From Thalassospira sp. HF15 (GTDB lineage Bacteria > Pseudomonadota > Alphaproteobacteria > Rhodospirillales > Thalassospiraceae), in assembly GCF_011806525.1 (NCBI RefSeq), contig NZ_JAAVKI010000002.1:186001-250000 (forward strand): a stretch of DNA of 64,000 nt. The letters run 5' to 3'. A program made the translations under genes and the position numbers. The notes beneath the pieces were generated by a model. The model made no database searches. It was not told the origin of the DNA and saw only the letters and a program-made list of their open reading frames with translations. This document shows positions 30,695-39,222 of the stretch, piece by piece. Position 1 is the stretch's first letter. Each line of letters starts with the position of its first letter.

Positions 30695-31339
30695 TCAGTC
30701 ATCCGCACCCATATGGGTATGGATATGTGCCATGACGGCATCGAACACTGCGTTGGCATTCAGACGGTCCGTATCAATATGGATTGCGTCATCTGCCATC
30801 TTGAGCGGTGCGACATCGCGAGCACTGTCTCGGGCATCCCGTTCTTCAAGCTCTTTAAGAACGCGCTCGTATATAGCAGCGGGATTTTTTTCCTGCAACT
30901 GTTTGAACCGACGGTTTGCACGTTCTTCGACACTTGCCGTTAAGTAAAACTTGATCGGGGCATCCGGACAGACCACGGTTCCGATATCGCGGCCATCCAA
31001 AACAGCCCCGCGCTTACCGCCTGGCGGGGTGCTGGCAAGGGTGCGCTGAAAATCAAGCAACACGGCGCGAACCCTTGGAATCGCTGCAACTTTTGAGGCA
31101 GCTGTTCCAACTTCTTCGCTACGAAGTGCTTCACCTTCGAGATCGGCGGCACTCAGATTTTCTGCAGCACGAACCGCTGCGGCCTCATCAGCCGGATCGC
31201 CATTTTCCGCCAGAACTTTCGCACCGGTCGCACGATACAGAAGCCCGGTATCAAGATAGGCATAGTCCATTGCGTCCGCGACTCGACGTGCCAAGGTCCC
31301 CTTGCCGGACGCGGCCGGCCCATCAATGGCGATGATCAT
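30695..31339 (-). CDS. cmk: cytidylate kinase
   Basis: A 214-residue P-loop kinase. The N-terminal MIIAIDGPAASGKGTLARRVA is the Walker A motif, YLDTGLLYRATG binds the nucleotide, and GRDIGTVVCPDAPIKFYLTAS is the conserved CMP-kinase block. It phosphorylates CMP and dCMP. The ATG at 31339 is preferred since GGGAG lies 8 bases upstream; a GTG nine bases earlier is possible. The order aroA-cmk-rpsA on one strand is the classic arrangement. Confidence 0.97.
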   Translation of the reverse strand: MIIAIDGPAASGKGTLARRVADAMDYAYLDTGLLYRATGAKVLAENGDPADEAAAVRAAENLSAADLEGEALRSEEVGTAASKVAAIPRVRAVLLDFQRTLASTPPGGKRGAVLDGRDIGTVVCPDAPIKFYLTASVEERANRRFKQLQEKNPAAIYERVLKELEERDARDSARDVAPLKMADDAIHIDTDRLNANAVFDAVMAHIHTHMGADD

Positions 31340-31414
31340 ATGGGTCACTCCCTCGTGATTATATCTGCTGATTATACAAGTCTGATCGGTGACTTAATAT
31401 ATTGGTCGGCCAAG

Positions 31415-32758
31415 TCAGGAATGCAGGGCAAACTTCGCGCCCATGTCGTTCATCAGACCTTCGAAGTTTGGGAAGCTTGTCGCAATCGGGTTGGCATCAT
31501 CAACCGCAACCGGTTTTTCTGCGCCAAGACCCAGAACCAGGAATGACATCGCAATACGATGATCAAGATGGGTTTCCACCATGCCACCGCCCGGCACCAC
31601 GCCCCCGGTCACAATCAAATCATCGCCTTCGATCCGGTGAATCACACCGTTGGCTTCAAGCCCGGCAGCAACCGCCGCCAGACGATCCGATTCCTTCACG
31701 CGCAGTTCTTCGAGATCGCACATGCGGGTTTCACCCTCCGCATAGGCTGCGGCCACTGCGAGAACCGGATATTCGTCAATCATCGAGGGCGCACGTTCAG
31801 CCGGAACAACAATGCCCTTGAGCCGGTTCTTGCCGGTCACCACCAGATCACCGATGGTTTCGCCAGCCTCTTCGCGCTCGTTGGTGATCGTGATGTCGCC
31901 GCCCATTTCAACAAGGGTTGTGATCAGACCGGTGCGCAGCGGGTTCAGGCACACATCGCGAATGGTGACGTTGCTCTCAGAATTGATCAGGGCTGCAACC
32001 ATCGGAAACGCCGCCGAGCTTGGATCGGTCGGAACGACAATATCAGCCGCCTTCATGTCGACCGGGCCGGTCAGACTGACGGTACGGCCACCATCGTCAT
32101 TGACCTTCACATCCACATCGACGCCAAAGTGACGCAGCATGCGTTCGGTATGATCGCGCGACGGTTTGGGTTCGATCACCGTGGTGGTGCCCGTCGTGTT
32201 CAAGCCGGCCAGCATCACCGCCGACTTCACCTGGGCGGAAGCCATCGGCAAGGTATAGGTCACAGGCTTTGCTTCATCGGTGCCAATCACTGCCATCGGC
32301 GGACGGCCGCGATCACGGGTGATGAACTGCGCGCCGAATTCCGACAACGGATCAGCAACACGGCCCATCGGGCGTTTGCAAAGCGACGCGTCGCCGGTAA
32401 AAAAGGTCGTGATCGGGTGGGTGGCAACGATCCCGGCCATCAGACGAATGCCCGTACCCGCATTGCCCATATCAATCACGCTATCGGGTTCGCGCAGCGC
32501 CCCGACGCCGACACCGGTAACATGCCAGGTGCCATCTTCATCACGGATGACGGTTGCGCCAAGTTTGCGCATGGCGTCCGCCGTTGCCAAGACGTCTTCG
32601 CCTTCGAGCAGGCCGGTAACCTTGGTCGTACCAACTGCCAGACCACCAAACATCAGGGAACGATGAGAAATAGATTTGTCACCCGGAACCCGGATATCGC
32701 CCGATAGCGGCCCGGCCTTGGCCGAGGAAAGCGGGCGTTTGGTGTGCGAAGAACTCAT
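31415..32758 (-). CDS. aroA: 3-phosphoshikimate 1-carboxyvinyltransferase (EPSP synthase)
   Basis: A 447-residue EPSP synthase. VPGDKSISHRSLMFGGLAVG carries the phosphate-binding Lys and Ser, MGNAGTGIRLMAGI is the second signature, and RVKESDRL-like RVKESDRLAAVAAGLEANG is the third. It joins PEP to shikimate 3-phosphate in aromatic amino-acid synthesis. The NAGTGIRLM segment has Ala after Gly-Thr-position as in class II-type alphaproteobacterial enzymes, though I would not call the class without alignment. It is transcribed toward cmk and rpsA. A palindromic repeat element sits about 200 bases upstream. Confidence 0.97.
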   Translation of the reverse strand: MSSSHTKRPLSSAKAGPLSGDIRVPGDKSISHRSLMFGGLAVGTTKVTGLLEGEDVLATADAMRKLGATVIRDEDGTWHVTGVGVGALREPDSVIDMGNAGTGIRLMAGIVATHPITTFFTGDASLCKRPMGRVADPLSEFGAQFITRDRGRPPMAVIGTDEAKPVTYTLPMASAQVKSAVMLAGLNTTGTTTVIEPKPSRDHTERMLRHFGVDVDVKVNDDGGRTVSLTGPVDMKAADIVVPTDPSSAAFPMVAALINSESNVTIRDVCLNPLRTGLITTLVEMGGDITITNEREEAGETIGDLVVTGKNRLKGIVVPAERAPSMIDEYPVLAVAAAYAEGETRMCDLEELRVKESDRLAAVAAGLEANGVIHRIEGDDLIVTGGVVPGGGMVETHLDHRIAMSFLVLGLGAEKPVAVDDANPIATSFPNFEGLMNDMGAKFALHS

Positions 32759-33383
32759 GGGCTCGTACCTGCCAGTCAGTGTTTTATCATCAACAAAAAG
32801 GCTGATTGAAAAAGCGCTGCGCTGCGGCCATGTTTTCAGGCGCGCGCGGGCCGTTCAATCAGGGGATCAATGCTCTAGCACAAGCGGTTGGCAGGCACCA
32901 GTATCGAACCCGAAATTTGGTATGGGAATTTCCATCAATGTGCGGCAGATTTATCCTAGGGTCCGGACCTATTGATTTGGTTTGAATGGTCGCTCAGATT
33001 TGTGCGGATACGCGAAGCGAAGCAGCCGGAAGATTTTTATCTTTCAAGGCTTTGCGACAAAGTAGCCCGTGCAAATCTGAACGATCCGAAGGACAGAGCT
33101 TATATTTGCGAACTCCTGCGTCAAACCCCTTGTGCGGGATGCCAACCCGCTCGGCGGGCTTTTCCTTGGGCTTCACAAATATAAGCTCTGCCATTCCAAT
33201 CAAATCAATAGGTCCGGACCCTAGCGCTTTGCCAAAAGGAAAATCGTGCAATTTCCTTTTGACAAGGGTCCGACAAGATGGCAATTGGGCCTTTCAGACA
33301 AGACGCTGTGCGCAGCCTTGCTGCGTTTTGCCACATACAGTCTTTTTCTTAATTGATAACGGTAATTAAGAGGATTTGCCGTA
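32759..33383. other. aroA upstream region containing a palindromic element
   Basis: 625 bases without a gene. The middle 269 bases (32956-33224) are a repeat element described separately. The rest holds the presumed aroA promoter to the left and, to the right, the leader of the FYDLN gene with a 7-bp inverted repeat CTTAATT...AATTAAG at 33348-33370 just before the ribosome site. Confidence 0.6.
32956..33224. mobile_element. MITE-like palindromic repeat element
   Basis: The ends are near-identical inverted repeats of 34 bases: the left starts CTAGGGTCCGGACCTATTGA and the right is its complement, with only about three mismatches further in. TA flanks GGGTCCGGACC on both sides, compatible with a TA target duplication as used by IS630/Tc1-type transposases. 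Inside are a perfect 15-base inverted repeat (33094-33108 against 33176-33190) and an imperfect 14-base one (32994-33007 against 33068-33081), so the whole can fold into a branched hairpin. It is too short to encode a transposase. A related end fragment occurs at 53201-53232. Confidence 0.7.
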
Positions 33384-33701
33384 ATGTCAGCACGCGGTAA
33401 GAAACGTCACTGCCTCGCCTGTGGTACTAAGTATTACGACCTGAACCGGACCCCGGTTGTTTGCCCGAAATGCAAAACACCCGACGGACTGACCAAGGTC
33501 AAGAAATCCGCTGTTGCCAAACCGGCACCGGAAGAAGACGAAGACGTCGATGACGTCAACGACCTTGACGATGATCTTGATGATGACGTTGATAGCAATA
33601 TCGACGAGGATATCCTTGAAGATGCATCTGATCTTGGCGAAGACGACGACGATCTGAACGAAGTCTATGAGCACGTCGAAACAGACGACGACGATCGCTA
33701 A
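33384..33701 (+). CDS. FYDLN acid / TIGR02300 family zinc-ribbon protein
   Basis: A 105-residue protein in two parts. Residues 1-40 are a zinc ribbon (C10-x2-C13 in CLACGTKYYDLNRTP, then CPKCKTPDG). Residues 50-105 are almost all Asp and Glu, ending in DDDDR. This layout defines the FYDLN-acid family of alphaproteobacteria, whose function is unknown. The acidic tail suggests binding to a basic protein or nucleic-acid mimicry, which is inference. GAGG precedes the ATG. It lies between aroA (divergent) and tRNA-Ala, its usual place. Confidence 0.93.
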   Translation: MSARGKKRHCLACGTKYYDLNRTPVVCPKCKTPDGLTKVKKSAVAKPAPEEDEDVDDVNDLDDDLDDDVDSNIDEDILEDASDLGEDDDDLNEVYEHVETDDDDR

Positions 33702-33797
33702 GAAATTTTGAAAAAGGGTCTTGCCAATATTTGGCGAACCTTCTAAATATGCGCCGCGCCGCAGAGCCTGCCTTGCAGACTGCGTCGCGGACAAAGT

Positions 33798-33873
<76 letters not shown>

Positions 33874-33876
33874 TTC

Positions 33877-33908
33877 AAAACCCGTTGCCTTTGGCGACGG
33901 GTTTTGTC
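33877..33908 (+). terminator. tRNA-Ala terminator
   Basis: AAAACCCGTTGCC-TTT-GGCGACGGGTTTT forms a 13-bp stem (one G-U) ending in TTTTG, starting 4 bases after the tRNA. Confidence 0.9.
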
Positions 33909-33984
33909 GTTTCAGGGTCTTGCTTGACAGAATACCACCCTTCCCCGAAGACTGCCGCCCAGCAAATCCAAAAGGGAGAAGACC

Positions 33985-34449
33985 ATGAGCAAGGTTTGGA
34001 CCGTCTATTTGTCGGGTGAAATTCACAGCGATTGGCGCGAGCGCATTGAAACCGGCGTGAAAGAAGCGGGCCTTCCCGTCGAGCTGGTCGCCCCGATCAC
34101 CGTGCATGAAGATTCTGATGATTGCGGCGTTGCTGTTTTTGGCGCGGAAGAAAACAAGTTCTGGCACGACCGCAAGGGCGCGCAGCTTAACGCCATGCGC
34201 ACGCAAACCCTGCTGTCACAGTCCGATCTTGCCGTCATCCGCTTTGGCGAAAAATACAAGCAGTGGAACGCGGCCTTTGATGCCGGTCAGGCAGCCGCCC
34301 TTGGCATTCCTTATATTACGCTCCATCCGACTGAGCATGATCATGCGCTTAAGGAAGTCGATGGTGCGGCCAATGGTGTGGCGCGCGAACCCGAACAGGT
34401 GGTTGCGGCACTGGCCTATATCATCCGGGGTGATATGCCCAAGGCATAA
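33985..34449 (+). CDS. YtoQ family protein
   Basis: A 154-residue protein of the YtoQ family: MSKVWTVYLSGEIHSDWRERI at the start, then HEDSDDCGVAVFG, NKFWHDRKGAQLNAMRT, and GEKYKQWNAAFDAGQAAALG in the middle. The fold resembles nucleoside 2-deoxyribosyltransferase-like proteins (SGEI and D-A-G motifs), but no function is established. GGGAG precedes the ATG. It is a separate plus-strand unit, convergent with the aminotransferase gene 24 bases away. Confidence 0.92.
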   Translation: MSKVWTVYLSGEIHSDWRERIETGVKEAGLPVELVAPITVHEDSDDCGVAVFGAEENKFWHDRKGAQLNAMRTQTLLSQSDLAVIRFGEKYKQWNAAFDAGQAAALGIPYITLHPTEHDHALKEVDGAANGVAREPEQVVAALAYIIRGDMPKA

Positions 34450-34473
34450 GCCCAAAATGCGCAAAGCCGGGCC

Positions 34474-35643
34474 TTAGACCGATTTTTCGGCAAAGGCCCG
34501 GATGCGTTTGATGGCTTCGCAGAGTTCGTCATCCGGCACGGTGAGTGCCACGCGGATCAGGTTTTTGGCGTTTTCGCCAAAGGATGCGCCGGGCATGACC
34601 GCGACGTTTTGATCATCCAAAAGCCCCCAGGCAAATTCTTCGCCATTCATTCCCGTCGCCCCGACATCGATCATGGCAAACATGCCGCCTGAGACCTTGC
34701 CGGGTTTGAGCACATCGCACCCGGCGAGCTCCGTCTCGATCATATCGACACGGGCGGCGTAGCTTTTGCACATGCGTTTGGCGGTATCGAAATTGCCGCG
34801 TAGTGCCACCTCGGTCGCATCGGCAATGAAGGGCTGATTGCCAAACAGGATGGTTTCGGAAATTGGCAGCACCTTGGTGCAGAGTTCCTCTGGCCCTACG
34901 GCCCAACCGCTCCTGAACCCGGTGGCGGCATAGGTTTTCGAGATCGAGGAGGTGACGATGGTGCGATCACGCAGCTCTGCGATCTCAAGCGGGGAGGCAA
35001 ATGTTCCTTCAAACACCAGATCCTCATAGACCTCGTCACAAACAATCCACAGATCATGTTCGATGGCGATTTTGCCAAGCTGGGCCAAGGTTTCACGATC
35101 CAGCAAAGCGCCCGACGGATTGTGCGGCGTGTTGAGCAACAACACGCGGCTGTCCTTGGTGATCGCAGCGCGCAGGTCACCCGGCTGCATGATAAAGCCG
35201 TGCTCAATCGACAGCGGAACAGATTGCAGCTCCGCCCCCGATGCGCGGATCACCCCGGCATAGGTTGCATAGTAAGGATCACCGACCAGCACCCCTTCGC
35301 CCGCATCGACAAGAGCCGTCATGACGGTATAAAGCGCGGTTTGCGTGCCCGGGAAACACAGGATGTTTTCCGGTGTGACATCGGGCCAGACGGGTTTGTA
35401 TTTTTCCACCAGCGCGTCCAGCAAGCCGACCTCGCCGCGGCCATTTGAATAATGGGTGCGACCGCGGCGCATGGAGGCCTCGCAAGCATCAATCAGGGCC
35501 GGATCGACGGGAATATCCGGCTCGCCAATTGTCAGTTCGATGATCTTCGCCCCTTCGGCCTCGCGGTCGCGTGCGGTGTTATGAACGGCCCATTTCGCCC
35601 CGCCCAGTTCGGCAAGGCGTTCGGTAATCTTGGCATATCTCAT
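34474..35643 (-). CDS. class I/II pyridoxal-phosphate-dependent aminotransferase
   Basis: A 389-residue fold-type I aminotransferase. LTIGEPDIPVDPALIDA is the N-terminal substrate segment, LLLNTPHNPSGALLD holds the Asn that binds PLP, DEVYEDLVF the Asp, SSISKTYAATGFRSGW the Schiff-base Lys, and the C-terminal NLIRVALTVPDDEL the carboxylate-binding Arg. It resembles the aspartate/aromatic aminotransferase-like group; the amino donor is not predictable. Its ATG overlaps the stop of the TetR gene by 4 bases, so the two are translationally coupled and probably functionally linked. Confidence 0.93.
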   Translation of the reverse strand: MRYAKITERLAELGGAKWAVHNTARDREAEGAKIIELTIGEPDIPVDPALIDACEASMRRGRTHYSNGRGEVGLLDALVEKYKPVWPDVTPENILCFPGTQTALYTVMTALVDAGEGVLVGDPYYATYAGVIRASGAELQSVPLSIEHGFIMQPGDLRAAITKDSRVLLLNTPHNPSGALLDRETLAQLGKIAIEHDLWIVCDEVYEDLVFEGTFASPLEIAELRDRTIVTSSISKTYAATGFRSGWAVGPEELCTKVLPISETILFGNQPFIADATEVALRGNFDTAKRMCKSYAARVDMIETELAGCDVLKPGKVSGGMFAMIDVGATGMNGEEFAWGLLDDQNVAVMPGASFGENAKNLIRVALTVPDDELCEAIKRIRAFAEKSV

Positions 35644-36338
35644 GACGGCTTACTTTGTTGCTTGGGATGTGTCGGCGCATTCGAGGTGTGATGGGGAATG
35701 TCGGGGGCGGACAAGGTGCCAGCCGGCAGATCCAGCAGGCGCTCAGCCGCGCTGGTGATCAGATCGGGCAGGATATCCTGGGCATAAAGGCCGGAATTGA
35801 TCGCCCCTTCCATCCAAAGACCATCAATCAGGCCATTCAATGCAATCGCGTGATTGCGGCAAATCGCTATGCTATAGGGGCAACCGTGAGCGATCAGGAC
35901 CGGTTCAATCAGGGATTCGAGAACATTGAGGAACTCGCGATAACCATCACGGTGAATTTCGGCAAAGCCCGGATCATGGCGCACCCGGCCGATGAACGTC
36001 GCCCAAAGCGAGACGGTTTCTTCGTCCATGTTGGGTTTGGTCAGGTTGGCGCGCAGGAAGCTTGCCAGTTGCGCCTCGGACTTGCCTTCGGTCGCGCGCG
36101 CACTTTCACTGGCCTGTGCCGTCAACTGGCCGACGAGGTAGGCATAGGCATTTCGGATCAATTCATCCTTGCTGCCGAAATAGTGGCGCACAAGCCCGAC
36201 CGTCACCCCGGCTTCCTCGGTTATCCGGCGCACCGATGCCCCGTGCAGACCGTGGCGGGCAACACAGGTCAAGGTCGCCTCCATCAAGGAACGGCGGCGG
36301 TCATCAAGTGACAGACGTTGAAATGTTTTTCGGCTCAT
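35640..36338 (-). CDS. TetR family transcriptional regulator (BetI-like)
   Basis: A 232-residue regulator. The N-terminal helix-turn-helix (about residues 12-55) reads TCVARHGLHGASVRRITEEAGVTVGLVRHYFGSKDELI. The C-terminal ligand domain has the RVRHDPGFAEIHRDGYREFL segment typical of BetI-like members. The start at MSRKTFQRL fits the family. It overlaps the aminotransferase start (ATGA), so it may regulate its own operon or that enzyme's pathway. The C-terminal tail after about residue 215 is polar and probably disordered. Confidence 0.9.
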   Translation of the reverse strand: MSRKTFQRLSLDDRRRSLMEATLTCVARHGLHGASVRRITEEAGVTVGLVRHYFGSKDELIRNAYAYLVGQLTAQASESARATEGKSEAQLASFLRANLTKPNMDEETVSLWATFIGRVRHDPGFAEIHRDGYREFLNVLESLIEPVLIAHGCPYSIAICRNHAIALNGLIDGLWMEGAINSGLYAQDILPDLITSAAERLLDLPAGTLSAPDIPHHTSNAPTHPKQQSKPS

Positions 36339-36464
36339 TCCCGGTTCCCGAACAGCAGACAGCTCGCATGCAGATCTGATCAAATCATCGCACTGTTATA
36401 CAATTGAATAATTTTAATTCGGTTTCAAGGTCACAATCGATGGCAGACATGCCGGACAGCGTGG

Positions 36465-37421
36465 TCAGTAGCCCTGACCCCGGCTGATCGCAAGGCTGAG
36501 CGGCTTGCCCGCATGCAGTTCACGAGCCGATTGCAGCGCCTGTTCGGCGACAATGCGCGGGGTTGTATCACTGGCGATATGCGGGGTAATGCGCAGCCGA
36601 GGATCGACCCAGAAGGGATGATCGGCGGGAAGCGGTTCTTCGCGAAAGACATCAAGGGTCGCACCACTGAGCTGCCCACTGTCAAGGGCTGCAACAAAGT
36701 CATCCTCGACCAGATGTTCACCCCGCCCGATCTGGATCAGCCAGGCACCCTTGGCCAGCTTTGAAAACAGTTCTGCGTTCAAGACATCCTCGGTCTGGGC
36801 TGTCAGAGGAAGGACATTGATCACGATGTCCTGACCAGCCACGGATTGCAGCACCGAATCGGCGCCGGTGAAATATTTTACCCCTTTGACCGGGTCACCT
36901 GGATCTCGTCGACAGGCGACGGAAACGCTAAAGCCGGAAGCTGCAAGTGCATGCACCACGCAGGCTCCCATAGAGCCATGACCAAGCACGGCAACCCTCA
37001 GATCACGCGGCGGTCGAATCGCCGGGGGTGCCCATTCTGCCTTGGCCTGACTTTGCTGCATCTGGGCAAAACCGCGTTCAACATGGACAACTTCATGCAC
37101 CGCATACCCCGCCATCAGATGTGCCTGATTGGGGTCACGGACGCGGCAAATCGCGACGTCTTTCTTCAAGCCCGGATGTTTCAGCAAATCATCCACCCCG
37201 GCGCCAACCGACATTGCCATTTCAATATTGCGATAGGGCGAAAACGCCACCTGTCCTGGCAGCCAGCACACCGCGAAACGGATCAAATCAGGGTTGGTGA
37301 CTTCATCAGGGTTCAGCAGGCGGACATCCGGGGCCTTGTCACCGAAATCAAGCGAATAATAGCTTTTGAGATCCATCGTATCGCTGAGAAGAACACCGTA
37401 AATCGGTTCTGCCACCGCCAT
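36465..37421 (-). CDS. ghrA: glyoxylate/hydroxypyruvate reductase A-like 2-hydroxyacid dehydrogenase
   Basis: A 318-residue D-2-hydroxyacid dehydrogenase. The NAD(P) motif is VAVLGHGSMGACVVHAL; substrate Arg is in LIQIGRGEHLVEDDF; the catalytic Glu is in DVFREEPLPADHPFWVDPRLRITPHIAS, where His of TPHIAS is the acid/base. The N-terminal half with MSVGAGVDDLL and HEVVHVERGFAQMQ fits the GhrA group, which reduces glyoxylate and hydroxypyruvate. It is divergent from the class II aldolase gene, suggesting shared control of small hydroxy-acid metabolism. Confidence 0.92.
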   Translation of the reverse strand: MAVAEPIYGVLLSDTMDLKSYYSLDFGDKAPDVRLLNPDEVTNPDLIRFAVCWLPGQVAFSPYRNIEMAMSVGAGVDDLLKHPGLKKDVAICRVRDPNQAHLMAGYAVHEVVHVERGFAQMQQSQAKAEWAPPAIRPPRDLRVAVLGHGSMGACVVHALAASGFSVSVACRRDPGDPVKGVKYFTGADSVLQSVAGQDIVINVLPLTAQTEDVLNAELFSKLAKGAWLIQIGRGEHLVEDDFVAALDSGQLSGATLDVFREEPLPADHPFWVDPRLRITPHIASDTTPRIVAEQALQSARELHAGKPLSLAISRGQGY

Positions 37422-37584
37422 CAGTCAAAGTCCCCTGAACAGAAGTTTTCTGCGCTCCTTATCGGCGTTTTCACATCCGAATTACGGCTGCAAAAACAAG
37501 AAAATTTGCGCTTTGGTTTCATCCTCAGTTAAACAAGTGTATATCAAAGAGTAAAGTCGTTTGATCAGATCAATGGAGTCGGGG

Positions 37585-38373
37585 ATGCATATCGCAACAC
37601 AGAAAGACGCGCCCGCAAGCGTCATGAGCGACAGCAAGATCAGCGATGCTGAAAAGCAGTGCCGCATTGAACTTGCCGCCTGTTACCGGCTGGCCGCGCA
37701 CTACAAGATGACCGATACGATCTATACCCATATTTCGGCACGCGTTCCGGGCGAACCGGGACATTTCCTGATCAATCCCTATGGGCTGATGTGGGAGGAA
37801 ATTACCGCATCATCGCTGGTCAAGATTGATGTTGATGGCAACAAGGTTGCGGACAGTCCCTATCGCGTCAATCCGGCGGGCTTTACCATTCACAGTGCGG
37901 TACATATCGGACGCCATGATGCCGCCTGGGTGATGCATACCCATACGCGGTCGGGATTTGCAGTTTCATGCCTGGAAGAAGGTCTGATGCCGCTTAACCA
38001 GATTGCCCTGCAGTATTATGGCCAGATCGGCTATCACGATTATGAGGGCATCGCCCTTGATCTTGAAGAACGCGAGAGAATCGTTGAAGCACTTGGCACG
38101 AACATCGCGCTGATCCTGCGCAATCATGGTCTTTTGACCGTTGGCGAAACCGCCGGACAGATGTTTTCCAACATGTTTTACCTGAACCGGGCATGTGAAA
38201 TTCAGGAATCCACATTGGCGATGGGACGGCCGCTTCGGGCTATTGATGATGCGGTGATAAAACGCGTATCAGACCAGTTCAGCCAGATGGCATATGACGA
38301 CGGGGACGTCGCATTGGAATGGGACGCGCAAATGCGCCTTGCCGACCGACTGGATCCCGGATTTCGCGAATAG
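37585..38373 (+). CDS. class II aldolase/adducin family protein
   Basis: A 262-residue class II aldolase-like protein. THISARVPGEPGHFLINPYGLMWEEITASSLVKID is the N-terminal signature; zinc ligands are His in WVMHTHTRSGFAVSC and LRNHGLLTVGET. No clear catalytic Glu assignment is possible by eye. Members act on fuculose- or ribulose-type phosphates or as decarboxylases, and others have unknown roles. The ATG at 37585 is chosen because GGAG lies 6 bases upstream; earlier in-frame starts include a TTG. It is divergent from ghrA. Confidence 0.9.
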   Translation: MHIATQKDAPASVMSDSKISDAEKQCRIELAACYRLAAHYKMTDTIYTHISARVPGEPGHFLINPYGLMWEEITASSLVKIDVDGNKVADSPYRVNPAGFTIHSAVHIGRHDAAWVMHTHTRSGFAVSCLEEGLMPLNQIALQYYGQIGYHDYEGIALDLEERERIVEALGTNIALILRNHGLLTVGETAGQMFSNMFYLNRACEIQESTLAMGRPLRAIDDAVIKRVSDQFSQMAYDDGDVALEWDAQMRLADRLDPGFRE

Positions 38374-38984
38374 GCTTTCACGCCACAGCAGCACATTTCG
38401 CCTGTTCGCAGGCGCGGTAAATGCTTGCTGATTTTCACATTTTTGACGCCGTCACCCAACCTGCCCAATTCATTGGACGGGAACGAAACATAATTGTGAT
38501 TAAAATTTAATCTGTTCGACCAATTGCGCAAAAGATAATCAAATACCTGCTTGACACCCTCCCGCCGACTGCTACGATTGAATTCAACAAGGTCGAACCG
38601 GAGAATTTTCCGGTGTGTTCTGGTCAGGGTTTGGCAAAGCTCACGCAGGGTGACGTCTGAACCTATCGCATTGAAAATAATGACTTGTGCTGATGCGCGA
38701 CAGTCGTGATGCGAATTGAAATTGAAAACCAGAACGGGTTGATTGCCAAAATTGACCCTTGAGACCGCCCAGCCGACAGGCCCGTTGTTCAAACCGAGCT
38801 GCCTGTCACGCCAAAGATGCCACCGCAGGGTGGTTTGATGCTGGGATCGCGCAATGGTCGAAGGTGTTTCTGCAGGTTTGCCCGCCTCTGGGTGCGGGCA
38901 TCGGAGACACGTCATGCTGCGGCATTTCTTACCGTCCCCGGCGGTGTGCCGAAGCTTCCACTCGCCAGACAAGGAGAACGCGAC
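38374..38984. other. 610-base gap before the TusA-like gene
   Basis: No gene could be supported. A strong plus-strand promoter (38551-38578) would give a leader of roughly 400 bases to the TusA-like gene. Within it are an ACCGG...CCGGT hairpin near 38597 and a perfect 7-base inverted repeat GACAGGC...GCCTGTC (38775-38781, 38801-38807). A minus-strand frame spans much of the gap but runs deep into the aldolase gene and lacks any recognisable domain. A structured leader or small RNA is possible. Confidence 0.45.
38551..38578 (+). promoter_or_regulatory. strong sigma70-type promoter
   Basis: TTGACA (38551-38556), a 16-base spacer, and TACGAT (38573-38578). The -35 box is perfect and the -10 is 4 of 6. 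The first annotated gene downstream is the TusA-like gene 400 bases away. Confidence 0.5.
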
Positions 38985-39203
38985 ATGCAAGTATCGAACA
39001 CAATTGACTGCAACGGTTTGTCCCCGGCCCCGACCCTTCTGCGGATCATGCAGGCACTGGTCGGCCGTGAAGACGGTGCATCCCGACTTAATGTTCTGGT
39101 CGGATCAGATTGCAATTGTGAACGACTGGCGGACTCGCTTGGTCCACTGGCCAAAGAGGTTCAGCTGGCAAGTGATGCAAAGCAGTTTGCTGTCGTAAAC
39201 TGA
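38985..39203 (+). CDS. TusA/SirA-like mini-protein with Ser in place of catalytic Cys
   Basis: A 72-residue protein with an excellent AAGGAG site 8 bases before the ATG. IDCNGLSPAPTLLRIMQALVG at residues 7-27 aligns with the TusA signature in which a CPxP motif caps the first helix; here it reads SPAP, so the sulfur-carrying Cys is Ser13. The rest (LNVLVGSDCNCERLADSLG, then KEVQLASDAKQFAVVN) fits the two-strand, two-helix fold. Cys9, Cys43 and Cys45 remain. Active TusA passes persulfide sulfur; this version cannot do so at the usual site. It may have another role. A methyltransferase gene follows on the same strand. Confidence 0.65.
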   Translation: MQVSNTIDCNGLSPAPTLLRIMQALVGREDGASRLNVLVGSDCNCERLADSLGPLAKEVQLASDAKQFAVVN

Positions 39204-39204
39204 G

Positions 39205-39222
39205 GGGCGCTCAGCCGCCCCT
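39205..39222 (+). terminator. weak hairpin after TusA-like gene
   Basis: GGGGCG-CTCAGC-CGCCCC can form a 6-bp GC stem directly after the stop codon; only two T residues follow, so termination is uncertain. Confidence 0.35.

Noticed and set aside
38202-38990. 262-codon minus-strand reading frame across the gap before the TusA-like gene
   Set aside because: It runs 170 bases into the class II aldolase gene, overlaps the TusA-like start, lacks a ribosome site and matches no family I recognise.
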